DNA of 64,000 nucleotides, from the NCBI GenBank assembly GCA_019400425.1, contig JAFREE010000009.1:186001-250000 (forward strand). Direction: 5' to 3'. The position numbers were made by a program, and so were the translations under genes. The DNA comes from Hymenochaete sp. R1. Its lineage: Eukaryota > Basidiomycota > Agaricomycetes > Hymenochaetales > Hymenochaetaceae. The notes under the pieces were generated by a model. That model was not told where the DNA came from. It did no database searches and worked only from the letters and a program-made list of their open reading frames with translations. Shown here piece by piece: positions 23,276-35,560 of this stretch (position 1 is the stretch's first letter; each line of letters begins with the position of its first letter).

Positions 23276-25256
23276 CGAAGGCAGAACTTGAAAGACTCGC
23301 TTACGACTGGGCAGGACGAGGGGATGAGATCGTGATAGGGAGAGCGGAAGAGAGCACGATGGAGAGGGTGCAGCGGCGAGAACCGACGACAACGGGAGCT
23401 GTCTGATGCGCAGAGGAGTACCCGGTACAATGAAATTTTCGATATTCCAGAGACCACCTATTTGAAGAACGAGCTACCCCCGATTGCACTGACATGCTAT
23501 GAACACCATGTCAAAGAAGTTGATCATATCAACATTGCCCTTACGTTTCACGTCCACAGTCCAGATCCCTTCGATAGTCCCCCGTATCGAGCATTGATTG
23601 CGTCCGGTATCTCATCAGAATCACATTTTGGTGCTACTCATTGGCTCCGTAAAAACAGAGTCGACGGGAACGTTGTGATCGAATACCGGAAGACACTGAG
23701 AAACAGCGCCAGATAAACGCAAAGGGGCGGTCGCTGTACTACCTCTTATAGCTTTACTATCTCCATTCCAGTACCGTTAGCTGGCTAGAAAAATATCACA
23801 GCATCAAAAGGGATCGGACGGAACACAAAAGACAGTACTAGTTGCACACACCCTGGAACTTCGTTTAGCCTCACAAACTCCTTCCGTAGCTCCAAGTTCT
23901 AATCAACGAGTGTCTGTCGCACTGAGGTCACACTGGCATCTTCAAAGTCACAATCCGTTTATAAAGCTTATAAGGGTATTGTGTTGGAGTTGTCAACGTC
24001 CATGGTGAATGGTGGAGATGGGTGTGTGAGTTCAAGCTACAAGCTGCACACTATACGCAACGACTCGGACAGCGCACGTACGTACGACTTCCGATGTATC
24101 GGAGTTGCTTAATTAAGTCATTCCCGTCCAGATCGGGTAAGGGCACGTGCCTTTAGCTAAGCCTCCGACAGTCCGATTGGTTGCTTCCCTTTGTCAGTTT
24201 GTGCCTTCCCACACACGAGTCCGAGTCAGCGGCGCGTTCTTACACTAGTATCCTTCCTCTCAATCAATCATGATCGTTGACCAATTCTCGTGGCACAAGA
24301 ACTTTTTCACGACTCATGCCTCAAATTGTCTACTACTCAAATCATCTTTATTTATTGCTCCGACTTCTGAGTCTTTTACGCGATCAGCTTTGCGCTGATA
24401 ACATGTTCAAGAGCCTCTGGTGACTCGACTTTCCTTAGCATAACGCCACACTAGCACTCTCTGATGAACGTTGCGTCATCTTTAAATTCTTGGTTGTGCA
24501 GGCCAGGAGCATTTTGATCTTGTCGCCTCGGTTTGCTTGATTATGTTTGTAGTATTGGTGTGTTCCTAACTCACTATAACTACTGGTACATTTTTGAATC
24601 TTACACGAACATTTCTTTGCAGGAGGACTTTGCACAGCTTCTGCTTCCATGGGGACTCTGCCATACTGGAACTTTGTACAATGCCAATGTGCAAGGGGGC
24701 TGCTTGCACATAAGATGCTGAGGAGGCAACTAGGAATGCTGCTGCTGTTCTTCCTATCTCACCCTAAAGGATTCGCCCAATTACACATTTCTCACGCTCA
24801 GAGCAGCCTTTCTAAGCTTTTAACGTTTGCAAAAGGCAGGACTCGATCATCTCGGACTCCTTGCACCTCTGTGACAATAATATATCAAAGTCCCATTGTG
24901 AGCCACGTCCGGCTTGCTTGTTTTATCCGATATCGCTAATCGTCCTCCGCGAATTCGGTTCGTGTTACTTTTGCGCGTAGAGGATCTACATATTGGAACT
25001 TTACTAGCTATTGCAGCCATCCAGTCCAAAAGGTTTTCGTGTGTTGCCGCCTCCATTTGACATATCACTGATTTGCTTCTGTTCACTGGCAGTCTCCTAA
25101 CGCCACACACCTGTAACCTTTCACTACAATCGATCGGCTCAATTACGGCTAATTACTATCCGTGACTCTCTCCACGCGTTTTCATTGTGCTTCACTCTGG
25201 CATAAGGCCATCTCACTTCTTTTCCCAGTTTATACCGACTCGGCCTTTCCATTACC
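23276..25256. other. Intergenic region of about 2 kb
   Basis: Contains the 5' flank of the glutaminase gene and of the gene at 25257. Only short unconvincing frames were found. No repeat or RNA gene recognised. Confidence 0.5.
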
Positions 25257-26855
25257 ATGTCATCAGCACAGCGCTCTTCTGGAAAGAGAGCCACACCTCC
25301 TACATCGGAAGGTTCTTTGCCAAAACGGACGGGCCACGGCAATACCGGACGGCAGCTCAAGAAGACTATAGGCAGTTGGATTAAACACGTCGAAGAGAAG
25401 CATGAAGTATTCATGGCAAAGTCCAAAGAACTTGGTGACTTAGGAAAAGAAATCAAATCTGCGGCACCAGAGACTGACAAAACTGAAATTGATTCGCTTA
25501 AGGAAAGGCGTGAAAGAGCTCAGAGGGAGAAAGGATATGCCAAGAGCGAGTGGAATCGGGCCATGGCGCGCGCACTGGTCGAATTGAAAGAGCACGCTAA
25601 GAACACAAACGAACCTGTGGATTCGACAGTTTCAGATCGGATAAAAGATTATGAACAGAACCTCAGTTCCACTAGCACACGCGATGCGTCTGCGGCGCGG
25701 GACGCGAAGAATGCAAATCTAGAGGAGGCTAAAAAGACCCTGGACTACTGGAAGAAAAACTGGAGCACCGCGACCGCGAACTATCAACTCGCTTACAACG
25801 AACGCGAGGCACCCGAGATGAAGGACTTGAAAAAATCGATGAAGAATCCTGAAGAGACGAAACTCGTGAAAAAGCTCGGCAACCGATGGAGTGTCGTCAC
25901 CAAATCTCACGAAGGACTCCTTGCATTTATCGAAGCGAAAATAAAGGATGCAAAAACCGTTGTTGACAGCCCGGAGGAGGTCGACCTGGCTCGGTTAAAG
26001 CTAGCTCTCGGAAATGAATTGAAGGTACTTAAAGAAATCAAGGACAAGAGACATTCGGACGGCCTCGGGAGTCCTAATATTCTTCTGGACGAGATGGACA
26101 TGCACCTCAGTGTCTTCCGAAAAATAAACCCGTCACCAGCGGAGCGGCACGATGATGAGGAATTGCCAGTGGAAGCAGTGGAGAAGGAGGAGACGTGCAT
26201 AGAATGGCATCGATACCGTTACTTCGTCAACATGCACAAAGTTCTGCTGGGCAACCGAGCTTTTTCCATACTCCATCCCAATTCTGACAAAGACACAATT
26301 CGACTCGATCCACAAGCTGTTCTTGAAAATGCATATAACATTCTCGACCGCCTTGACAGACACATCGAACAGACTCAAACTCTTTCTCCTGCCTCATCGC
26401 TTCCCTACAAAGACTCGTCGCCCCAGAACAGGGCCCAGCGAGTTCTATCCGATAGCGAAAGTGTCTTCAGGTTCCATCGTCAACGCGACAAACTTCTCTC
26501 TCAGCCCGAACAAACTTTGTCAGAACCATCTGCCGCGTCCGCATCAGGGTCAAAGGGCAAAAGAAAGGCAGCGGCGAAGAAAAAGCTCTCGTCTGTTATA
26601 GAAGCCGACTCCCAAGCTCTTGAATTGGACGGAAAAGTGAAAACCGAATTGGTGCGGTTAAGAATGGGGCACTATGGAGAGTTTTCTGTCGTGGCTAAGG
26701 AAACCGTGTCAATGATGGAGCCTATAGGCCGAAACATCAATGCCAACTGGAGCCTTGTAGCTAAGGTCATAAGTGGCGACATAAACTGGTACGTGAATAA
26801 GGCACCAATGCATCCGAATGCCTCTCAATCCGATCGAATCCTTTTACTAACATGA
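25257..26855 (+). CDS. Hypothetical charged, helix-rich protein (532 aa)
   Basis: One uninterrupted frame of 532 codons, unusual in this intron-rich window. The protein begins MSSAQRSSGKRATPPTSEGS, is rich in Lys, Glu and Ala, and has several stretches likely to form coiled coils (for example IDSLKERRERAQREKGYAKSE and the region around residues 140-190). A basic patch, SKGKRKAAAKKKLSS, near residue 440 could serve as a nuclear localisation signal. I recognise no domain. Absence of introns could mean a retained retrocopy or simply an orphan gene; no poly(A) tract or target-site duplication was found to support a retrocopy. Confidence 0.65.
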   Translation: MSSAQRSSGKRATPPTSEGSLPKRTGHGNTGRQLKKTIGSWIKHVEEKHEVFMAKSKELGDLGKEIKSAAPETDKTEIDSLKERRERAQREKGYAKSEWNRAMARALVELKEHAKNTNEPVDSTVSDRIKDYEQNLSSTSTRDASAARDAKNANLEEAKKTLDYWKKNWSTATANYQLAYNEREAPEMKDLKKSMKNPEETKLVKKLGNRWSVVTKSHEGLLAFIEAKIKDAKTVVDSPEEVDLARLKLALGNELKVLKEIKDKRHSDGLGSPNILLDEMDMHLSVFRKINPSPAERHDDEELPVEAVEKEETCIEWHRYRYFVNMHKVLLGNRAFSILHPNSDKDTIRLDPQAVLENAYNILDRLDRHIEQTQTLSPASSLPYKDSSPQNRAQRVLSDSESVFRFHRQRDKLLSQPEQTLSEPSAASASGSKGKRKAAAKKKLSSVIEADSQALELDGKVKTELVRLRMGHYGEFSVVAKETVSMMEPIGRNINANWSLVAKVISGDINWYVNKAPMHPNASQSDRILLLT

Positions 26856-27421
26856 ACTTATAGATCATTATTTACAATTTTGACACTCCTCGTCTCAAAT
26901 GAACATATCACTATAGCATGCATCCTTTTCCTATTCATTTTTCTGCTTCTTTGACCACCAATGTACGCTCGCAGACTATTTATTTATTTATTTCGATTCG
27001 CTGGCCGAAGTCGCCTACAACATCGTATCCACGCCACGGTATTTGTCTTCAATCCATAGTGGACCATACTCTTGCGCTTGCTTGTCCCCTGGACAAGCAA
27101 GATCTTTAGCATAAGTATTTTTTTGATCCTAAACTATTCAAAACAACGTAGATGCGGCCCATGTGGGCGGGTACCTGTCTTGGCTGAAGCATCATAAAAA
27201 TAGACTGGTCGCAATTCGTACAAACGCAAACACAAGAAGGAAAGAGGTCGTAAAAAAGAGAGGGGGGGGGGGGAGTTGACATCGTAGGACGTCCACAGCG
27301 GATCCCTATCGTACATGGAACATTGCCGTTAACCGTTAGAACCAGACAAGAATTATCCCAGAAATGCACATTCTTCAAGAGAAAAACTTCGAGAGCTAAG
27401 GAGCGAGTGTGGAGCTTGCAT
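26856..27421. other. Intergenic, with a run of 12 G at 27262-27273
   Basis: 3' flank shared by two convergent genes. The G homopolymer is the only notable feature. Confidence 0.5.
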
Positions 27422-28298
27422 TTACTGGCTCTTCGCTTTCTTCGTTGCTGTCCCGCGTCTAAACTCTGCAACAGCCTTCCCGACCTCGTTCTTCATTTTC
27501 TTGTGCAGGACTGGGAAGAAACCCAACTCGAAGAGGTACTCCAAGTGTACGAAGAACGGTGCGAGAACGATAGCTATACAAGCCAAGAACACCCAGTCGA
27601 GAGGAAAGAAGTTTAAAATGAGTCAGACATTATTACTATTATGTGAGTGGACGTACCTCCGATGAGATTATCCAACAAAGCGGGAGCGCGACCTTCGTGC
27701 ACACCATGGCCATAAAACTGTGCAATCCAACATATGGCATGCAGGCCCAAGATGGGTTTAAGAGCGTCAGAGTTACTGGCCACGGTTGTCGCTGTCAAAA
27801 CCGAGAGGATCGATAGAGGGGCATAAGAAAGCTTAAAAGCAGAATTCTTCCGTCAGTGGCCGCTTTCTTGATCATAGATAGAAGGTATTATATTGCGATG
27901 TCACGTACTGCGCCAGAAGGTAGCATGGCGAAGAAGTAGAGGAAGTAGGTGAGAGCTTGTACAGTCGCCCAGTTGAACTTGAACACGAAGAGCTGGTTGA
28001 ATTCGTGCTCAATCGAAGGGAAGTATGATGGTGTGGGCAGTGTCGCCAGTACGACTTGGGACGTCCTGGAATCATATTAGAATGAACATCTTTCTGGATA
28101 TTTATCCGTATAGAAACTCACCATATCAAGAGCGGGACGCATAGCATGTGTATAGATACGTTAACTTTGTTGCAATGGTATGCCCCGTAGAACGTGAGCT
28201 GTATGACACATCAAGCCAGCATGAATCTACGCCAGTTTCGCACGAGCCCTACACATCCGACTAACCTGCTTTTCGACGTCAAAAAGTTTCCAAACCAT
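27422..28298 (-). CDS. mpo1-like: Mpo1-like 2-hydroxy fatty acid dioxygenase (DUF962)
   Basis: Five exons on the minus strand (28266-28298, 28122-28198, 27909-28065, 27657-27831, 27422-27573) give 197 aa. Family blocks: LTFYGAYHCNKVNVSIHMLCVPLLIW with the HxxN...H pattern, LFVFKFNWATVQALTYFLYFF, AICWIAQFYGHGVHEGRAPALLDNLIG and VLAPFFVHLEYLFELGF. Yeast Mpo1 is an iron-dependent ER enzyme that shortens 2-hydroxy fatty acids during phytosphingosine breakdown, and the conserved His residues are required. About four membrane segments are expected. The last intron must use the acceptor at 27574-27575; a closer reading without it would truncate the protein. A rearranged partial copy lies at 34990-35560. 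Confidence 0.85.
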
Positions 28299-29086
28299 TG
28301 TGATGCAGGACAACGAGGGTAAGCCGGCCAAAGCGTTCACGGAAGTAAATGGACAAGTAAACGCGAGTTCCGGCGAATCCATGCAACCGAATTTATACTA
28401 AATCAAAGAGTCATGTGAATTAAATGATCGACGCTAAGACTACTTTTTGCTTGGTAATCAGTGGCTTGTCTTCTGACTAAACTTAGTCCACCATCACAGA
28501 AATTCGCTCGTTCCAATTTGATCACGGAGAAGACGACTCTGAGTCAGAGTTTACTCGTCATTGTTCAAGCCGAGACGCACGAATCAACACACACCATAGT
28601 CTCTCACCTATTCTCGCAGTGTGTCGTAGAAACCTGGAGTGCTGGACACCTACCCAGCTCGTAAATGGGCAGGTACGGGGGACTGGTCGTGAAAACAGTC
28701 CTTCGATATTTGGTACATAGTATGCCGCGTAATTGAAGATATAGAACTGTATTTCCCGAACTTCGTTGGTATATCGGGCTATTTCAAAGGTCGAGCTTTG
28801 CGTGTAGGCACCTATCAGATCCAAGTCCCTTGAGGCAGCGCCGGTTACACTTGGCTGTATTCAACCTAACACACACAGTTCAGAGAATGGGCGGACAAGG
28901 AAGTGGGTTTACTGTCGCACGATAAGATGACTACCTCCTGTAAGCTAGAATCCAGATTGGGGAGGGACTATTTTTACAACTTCTTCGAACAAACAAACGG
29001 GATCAAACTAGGATCATATGAACGACTGACCGTACTCGACAAGTTCATCATTCGGCAATCTGGTGGACATCCAGAAAACAAGCAAT
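28299..29086. other. Intergenic region
   Basis: 5' flank of the Mpo1-like gene and 3' flank of the deacetylase gene, both on the minus strand. The segment 28300-28370 is partly repeated at about 35500-35570. No gene supported. Confidence 0.45.
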
Positions 29087-30483
29087 TCAATAATGCAAAT
29101 CCCTTGTAGCCCCGACCTCTTCGTATGGATACTTCTCTCTCCAATGCTCTGCAATTTTCTCGCGCGTAGTGATCCATACATCGGGTTTATCTTTGATGTA
29201 CTCCATGAAACGTTTCAACGCAACAATTCTCCCTGGCTTCCCGAGGATACGATTGTGCATGTTGACGCACACGAGCTTGGGATGACCTGCGAGACCCTCG
29301 GAATAGAGCAAATCGAAGTCGCCTTTGAGCAGATCAAACCAATCGTGGGATGAGCTGACGCCGGTACCCTGAGCAACAAGGAACCGGTGGTCGTTGTTTG
29401 TTCTGAAATAATCGTAGTCAGTTCCTCGGAACATGTGGAAGATAACGGAGAGGATTCACGTACAGATTGTAGGGGATCATTAGCATTCCTTCATCCTTCT
29501 CTCCGTCCAAAGTGAGCGGAGAAGGGATCCAGTAGGGGATATCATCCGCGTACGTGTCGCTCGAATACAGGAGAGGAACTTCCATCTCCTTATGAACCTT
29601 GGCACGGATGTGCTTCTGAGCGATAGAGGCATTTCCCATAAACCATCCCTTGGGCAAGTCAGAGCGACCTGTTGCTTTCTGAATGCGGGTTATAGACTGT
29701 TTGACGTGGTCGGCTTCTTCATCAGGTCCGGATAGGTCAGAAGTGTTATGCCAGCGATTCCCGTGGCATGCGATCTAATATACACGTTAGATAAGTTGCA
29801 GCAAAAGTTCATCAAATATGTTACTCACTTCGTGACCATGCTCGAGAAGTAACTTTCCATACGGCTCCGTGACCTCTAAAGAAGCGTGAATGCCTAAGCA
29901 ATTATATGACTAAGAGAACATACCGAGTGCCCGAGCGCAAGCCCACACAGTGAATGGCCAGTTGAACTTCTTGAAGAGCTTCAAGATACGAGGTAGTCCC
30001 TGGCGTATTCCATACTCAAACTAAAAACAACTATGTTGAAAATTCAGTAATCATCGGAAGAAGTGGGACTCACCATGCTTTCGTCGACAAGGTCACGTCG
30101 GCCGTATATCGGAAGTCGATGATAGGCCACTTCATGCAAACTTGTGGGTCTGATAAGAGAGACGGGCTACAGATTTGGACGACTGAACTCACAATTCTTC
30201 ACTGCGTTTGTCCCCGTTCCACGGAGTATGCTCCGCTCCTCTGATTCACGATGAATTTTACTGCTCAGAAGGTAGGACATCTGATACACACTCTTCATCT
30301 ATAATTTGTTCGGAATGTTATTGAAGAGAAGACGAAGTAACAATAAGAGTACGAACAGTTCAGTACGAAGGAGACACATATTTTCGCCCCGTCCGGCCAG
30401 CAATCCTTTGGCTGATCGATACCGTAACCGACGAAATCTCTCGGAGGAACAAAAGCCTTGTACTTTGTCGACTCTAGAGACAT
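29087..30483 (-). CDS. Polysaccharide deacetylase family protein, PuuE/allantoinase-like
   Basis: Seven or so exons on the minus strand, from ATG at 30481-30483 to the stop at 29087-29089. The start reads FVPPRDFVGYGIDQPKDCWPDGAKICVSFVLNYEE, the typical opening of this clade. Later come RDLVDESMFEYGIRQGLPRILKLF, WPFTVWACARAL, LLLEHGHEIACHGNRWHN (a His/Glu...His-rich metal-site region), PKGWFMGN, PYWIPSPL and the end block LVCVNMHNRILGKPGRIVALKRFMEYI. The NodB-like fold hydrolyses N- or ring-amide bonds. Bacterial relatives are allantoinases and fungal members are often annotated as chitin deacetylases; without a signal peptide here, a cytosolic role in amide or purine catabolism is more likely than wall modification. 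Exon edges near 30200-30320 are approximate. Confidence 0.8.
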
Positions 30484-32643
30484 GGCGGGTAAGATAAGCG
30501 TACAAGAGAAACAGGCCAGTCAGTTTTCTCATGAAATAAAAGGCGGTCCGAAAGGGGTGATTACTCTCACCATGGAATTTCCCAGAAGTCCTTTTATCGT
30601 GGCAGTTGACCCGGATACCAGCACCGTCATGCTTCAGAATATATGCCCAGATTTATCATCCAAATTATAGTTGCTTGTTCCGATAAATGGATGAACGATG
30701 GTCGAAAACGAATGGCTGGCAACGTGTCCGTTGGCACGCAGTCAAAGGCAATTAGTTCTTTAGTGTAAAGCGTTTGGCACAACGGCTATAATGTGCCCCT
30801 CCGAAGACATTCTCATGGCGTCTCACCGCGCACAGCGTGCATTGAGCCATACAGCGCGGGCCTATAACGTTCGAAATTGCCATCATGGTTCGAGTTCAAA
30901 GACACCACCCAGTTACGTGCGGACAAAATATTGATCGCTTTATTAGGATATCCGATAAAGTCGGGCTGCACACACAGAAAGGGATCGGCGCCGTCTTTTC
31001 GTGATGCGTCCCCGCCCATTACCTTCTTCTTAGAATTCTTACTAGTACTTCCACCACTACAGACCACATTTTTGATGATGTTCAAGTTCGACACTTTTCC
31101 ATATTCCTGCTTAGACTCTGGAGCATTGAACCCCGACTCTGGTCAACATTGCGGATAGGTGAAAGGGGATTACACGTCGCACGGCAAAGGGCCATTTGCT
31201 GCGACAATGGGCTAGCCTCAGGCTGCATTCAAACCTCGACAACACTACCCCTGCTGCAGATGTGGCTGGCATCCAGTTGTAGTATCCCTTTGAATATTAC
31301 CTGGATCTCCGAGCTGGCGCTACATACTCATCATAGCCATGTTGGCACTGATTAGTTCAGAGGATCTTTGTCCGGCCTCTGCTTATGGAGTTTTGTACAG
31401 TATCCTTCCGTAGGTAGATATGGTGGGCATCTGTACGAAAGTTGATTACTCCAAAAGCACAACGTACTCCATTTTGACGCTAATCGGAGATGGGTTCATG
31501 GGAAGTATCTAAGCTTTGTTGGGGAGATCAAGCCCGAAATCTATTCGTGTCAAGTTCGTTCGACTCTACATTAGCCTGCAGTATCTCTACATCCATTTCA
31601 GAATAAATATCATATGCATCATTCTTCTAGAAATCATACTCATAAAAAGGATGGCGTGCAAGTTGTTGATCAAAGATTCGGTCACAGGCCTGAGTGTTTG
31701 AACAAAAGGACGTTGATGTTGGAAGTGTACGACCCCTCCTTCCTTTTTACGTAAGCGTGTCTTCCGCACGGAACGCGAGCCTTTCATCAAAACGACGTTA
31801 ACGTCAACATCTTAAGCCATCGTCGTCGCACATCATCCCCACGTCCAACTCCCATACCTCTTTTGATTTGAATGATTATATACGGAAATCTTTACTGGTG
31901 GCCTTTGATAATCAGTCGAACTACGTTATGGGACTTTGCCGTGGATTCTGGCTAATTCTTGGTTGCCGAGAGACAGGATCGTACACGCCATTGAACCTTG
32001 CCTCGAGCGCATTCAAGAGGTCATTTTTTCTCGTATTCTGGCCCACAGTTTCAATGGACTCGCTCACAACACAGGGTGCTTAATATTCCGCAAGTTCGCG
32101 TCCACTGATCTGCTGCAGCGTCAACGTGGAGGTGTCTGACACGTCTGAAGTATTTGGCTGCTCTTTTTATCAATCGAACAAGATAGCTCTCCATCCCACG
32201 GAGTTCATTGGCGTGATAAAGTTCAGGAGACGTTGGCTTGCGGTATCTTATATCACTATCGAGAACTTGATTGGATCGATGATCAAACAATGCTTTACCC
32301 GTCATCAACGTACCAAAAATCGGTCCCGGGGTAGATCTGGCCTAATCTGTCATCCCCACATAACTTCGTCCATTCACGGTGAGTTGGGTTAGTTTTCAAA
32401 GTATCCGCATACCTCACGCAATATTGATACATCTTTTGATGCACCAGCACGAGCAGCTTGGCAGAATAGTTGACCCAATGGATGCCAATACAAGGGTACA
32501 TCAGCGATGCACACAGGGCAGTATTAAAGCAAGCGTCTCACGAAGGAGTAGAGACTACTCAGCGGGTTTCTTCTACCCTCTCTCTCTCTTATCTTACGGA
32601 TACGAACATCTCTGGCTGTGAAGGCACTCGTCTGGTTCTAGCC
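30484..32643. other. Intergenic region of about 2.1 kb, possibly with decayed coding sequence
   Basis: No intact gene seen. On the minus strand around 32050-32500 there is a discontinuous series of open frames with blocks such as HREWTKLCGD, KALFDHRSN and LRGMESYLVRLIKRA, faintly like the N-terminal third of a P450, but stops and missing context prevent a firm call. Confidence 0.3.
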
Positions 32644-34206
32644 ATGACTACATTATCTTTTAACGTCGACAATACCCTTGGAGTAAATTTCGTCGGTATA
32701 TGCATTTCGATGTACCTTCTTGGTGTTTTATCAATGCAAACCTATTACTATTATTCGGCCTACGCCAGTGACTCATTTGGGATCAAAGCCCTAGTATGTA
32801 TCTTTGCCTGGTTTTGACTCAGCACTAACCTATCACACCACTCAGGTTCTTTGGGTTTGGTATGTTTATTGAAACAAAAATTATAATAAACGGAACATCG
32901 CAAACGTCTCTGGACAGGGCTTTCGAGTTGATACATTCCATCTTTGTTACGCATGCATTCTATGAAATCGGTATCACAGGATTTGGGAGTGTCGAGGGTA
33001 TTGTGGATCCTCCAGTAACCCTCAAGATATCTCTCATCTGGTATGCCGTTGTTAGTTGCAGCGTGCAGGTATGGGTTCAAGTTTAATCTCTTGTACGGGA
33101 TCCTTTTGAGACTATGACACAAATAGGCATACTATGCCCACCGCATTCGAATTATGTCAGGTCGATGGGAAATTCCAAGCACCTTCTGGTTCCTGATCGT
33201 TTGTCGCTTTGTGTTGTTGCTCTTCATCTTGCCAAAGATAAGTGCCGAAGACCTTTCGACCTCCATGGCACAGTGGAGATGGTGTATTGTTACGACAGTG
33301 TCAATGGTCCTCTTCAACGACGTTCTCATGGCAGGTGCTCTGGCTTGGTACCTTTCCAGAGGTCGGAGTGGAATGCAGAGGTATGGCGCTCTTTACTTCT
33401 CCAAGCTTTCTCTTCTGAGATTTTTCAAGATCAAACCAGCTGATCTGCAAACTAATTCTATTCGCCGTCCGTAAGTCATCCGGTTTCTATTATCTTGTTC
33501 CGCTCTTACTGCGATATAGAGACTGGCCTGCTTACAAGGTGCGGCTTTTTGCTTATGATTTTAGAATGACGGGCTAACTCTTTTTAGTTTATTCGCAATC
33601 GCATTATTAATCTGCGTGAGTGTGTTATATTCTTAAAGCCTCGCTTTCTGGTTTAAGAAATCTTCTCTTAATCAAGTACTTGGTTATGCCAGATAATTGT
33701 GAGCGTTCGAAATTTCGGTCAAGTCGATGTGCCTAATAAAAGTTTACTTCACTAACTCCAGTTATCTGGATCGGCGTATACATGGTCGTTACGAAAAGTT
33801 TGTCAAGGTCACTTATTTATGGGTTCTGGATACTCAAAATTGGTTAAGCATATTCGGTGTCTCTTCTCACTATGTACGTTTTAGTCGATTAATTTTATCA
33901 GCTATTTTTATTCTCTCATTCATAAATAGGTTGAACGCAAGAGCCAATCTCCGCTCTGGAGTGATGCAGCCCGGCATTACAGTCTTGCAAGGTGCTAATC
34001 TCGGCGACAGGGAATCAAACGTGGGACTAGTATCCCAGATGACCAACAAATCATCCAGCAAAGGCCTTATATCAGGTATTTTGGGGATGCACAGGGGATC
34101 ACCAATTCATGACGTGAATTCGTTAGAGATGCAGAGGCTGCCTCCGGTGGTAACCATCAGTCGAGCAAATGGCTATCCCGAGGTACGTGAGGAAGCTTAC
34201 CTATAG
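32644..34206 (+). CDS. Multi-pass membrane protein, DUF6534-like
   Basis: Exons begin at 32644-32793 and 32846 onward. The sequence opens with FNVDNTLGVNFVGICISMYLLGVLSMQTYYYYSAY, the usual first two segments of DUF6534 proteins. Next are VLWVW, RAFELIHSIFVTHAFYEIGITGFGSVEGI, LKISLIWYAVVSCSVQAYYAHRIRIMSGRW, FWFLIVCRFVLLLFILP, WCIVTTVSMVLFNDVLMAGALAWYLSRGRSGMQR, TGLLTSLFAIALLIC and IWIGVYMVVTKSLSRLNARANLRSG. About seven membrane helices and a hydrophilic C-terminal tail of about 85 aa are predicted. Function unknown; the family is expanded in Agaricomycetes. The stop is TAG at 34204-34206. Confidence 0.78.
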
Positions 34207-34989
34207 TCCTTTCTTAAGTATTTTCTATAGCGCGACTTCAAGCCAAATTATAACAACAATTGATTTTGTCTCGATGAATCGTCGCCTGTGAAAATCATGT
34301 AACAATTCATTCATGCCAATGTACTCTATGATTCAGGACCGAAGCTCACGAGAAAAGTGGAGGAGTCGTTTGAAGATTTTCTTTCCGTTTCATTTTCTTG
34401 CGACAGTCAAGCATTGCGCAGTTATTCTCTGTTGTTAATTCAGAACGTGAGAATCTTTTAGGCGACTTGAATCTCTTTGCTAGGAAAATCTTGATGATCA
34501 AGCCTTTGCTTATGCCCTTCAGCCAGGTGGCTTGGCGAGTGCCGAAAGTCCCAGTTGTCATCTTCTACCGGACACGGATAAGTTTCTGGGTCTTGATTCT
34601 GTGTTTCTCGGAATTCGATTGTTGAGATTCTAATTTCGTACGCCGCTTCTGTCCCGTCCCTTTCAAATAACTTGCCCTAGGCTCGTGGGATTACGCAAGG
34701 CGGTTAACTTTCCCCCCGAAGGTGAAAGCACAACAGGTAGCGTAAACCTAAGTTATCGTTCACCCGCTGCCAATGTCGCCATTAAACAGGTCCACCAACC
34801 CTCATCACGACGTCAATACAGAAGGGCGCGCTTCCCATTTCCAACACTAGATACATAGCAGATCAAAATTCATGTACACACAGGAAGGATCGATGTTTTA
34901 GTATGTCCACCGCGTAACACGCAGCAGCGATCTACGAAATGGCAAATACAGTTAGAGATACGCATTCTTAAAGAGGGGGGAGGGGTTAG
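34207..34989. other. Intergenic region
   Basis: No recognisable coding frame on either strand. Ends at the decayed Mpo1-like copy. Confidence 0.45.
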
Positions 34990-35560
34990 GAATAGGATGT
35001 AGAAATTACATTAACTACCTATACTCAACAACAACCTTCCCGATATCGCTCTTCGTTTTCTTGTGCAAGGCCGGGAAGGGGCCTGGCTCGAAGAGGTATT
35101 CCAAATGAACGAAGAAGGGGGCGAGGACGACGGTTACGTGGAACGGTAAGTCAAAAGAAGGAAAAGGAGAAAATAGTAGGGCGGTATTACCAGTATGCAA
35201 GTGAACGTACCTCCAATAAGATTATCCAGCAAAGCGCCGGGAGCACGTCCTTCGTGGATGCCGTGCCGTTATGGAATCCTATTAGAATGAACATCTTTCA
35301 GGAGAGTTACCCGTGCAGAAACTCATCATATCAAGAGCGGGGCGCATAGCATGTGTATCCACACGTTGACTTTGTTGCAATGGTATGCCTCGTAGTACGT
35401 GAGCTGTAGAATACATCAAGCCAGCATGAATCTACGCCGTCTCAATTTCGCCTCACAAACCCAACTAAGCTGCTTTTCGATGTCAAACAGTTTCCAAGCC
35501 ATTACAGCGCGGGGTGAAAGGCCGACAAAGATGGATTCGGCTCGAGAGTTCACGGAAGTA
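34990..35560 (-). pseudogene. Rearranged partial copy of the Mpo1-like gene
   Basis: Minus strand. About 35020-35150 encodes VVLAPFFVHLEYLFEPGPFPALHKK, matching the last exon of the gene at 27422-28298. About 35210-35260 matches the end of exon 4 (LLDNLIGG). The sequence then jumps to intron 2, exon 2 (about 35325-35405) and exon 1 (near 35480-35500). Exon 3 and most of exon 4 are missing, so no full protein can be made. The first-exon ATG context (GTTTCCAAGCCAT) is still recognisable. Orientation is the same as the intact gene. Confidence 0.8.

Noticed and set aside
27573..27660. Apparent loss of the last splice acceptor in the Mpo1-like gene
   Set aside because: The acceptor just before 27573 joins in frame to AIVLAPFFVHLE, the expected family sequence; 197 aa result without any defect.
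32051..32501. Possible P450 remnant on the minus strand
   Set aside because: Blocks such as LRGMESYLVRLIKRA have some resemblance to the middle of a P450, but no ExxR or haem loop is near, frames are broken and the similarity is too weak to annotate.
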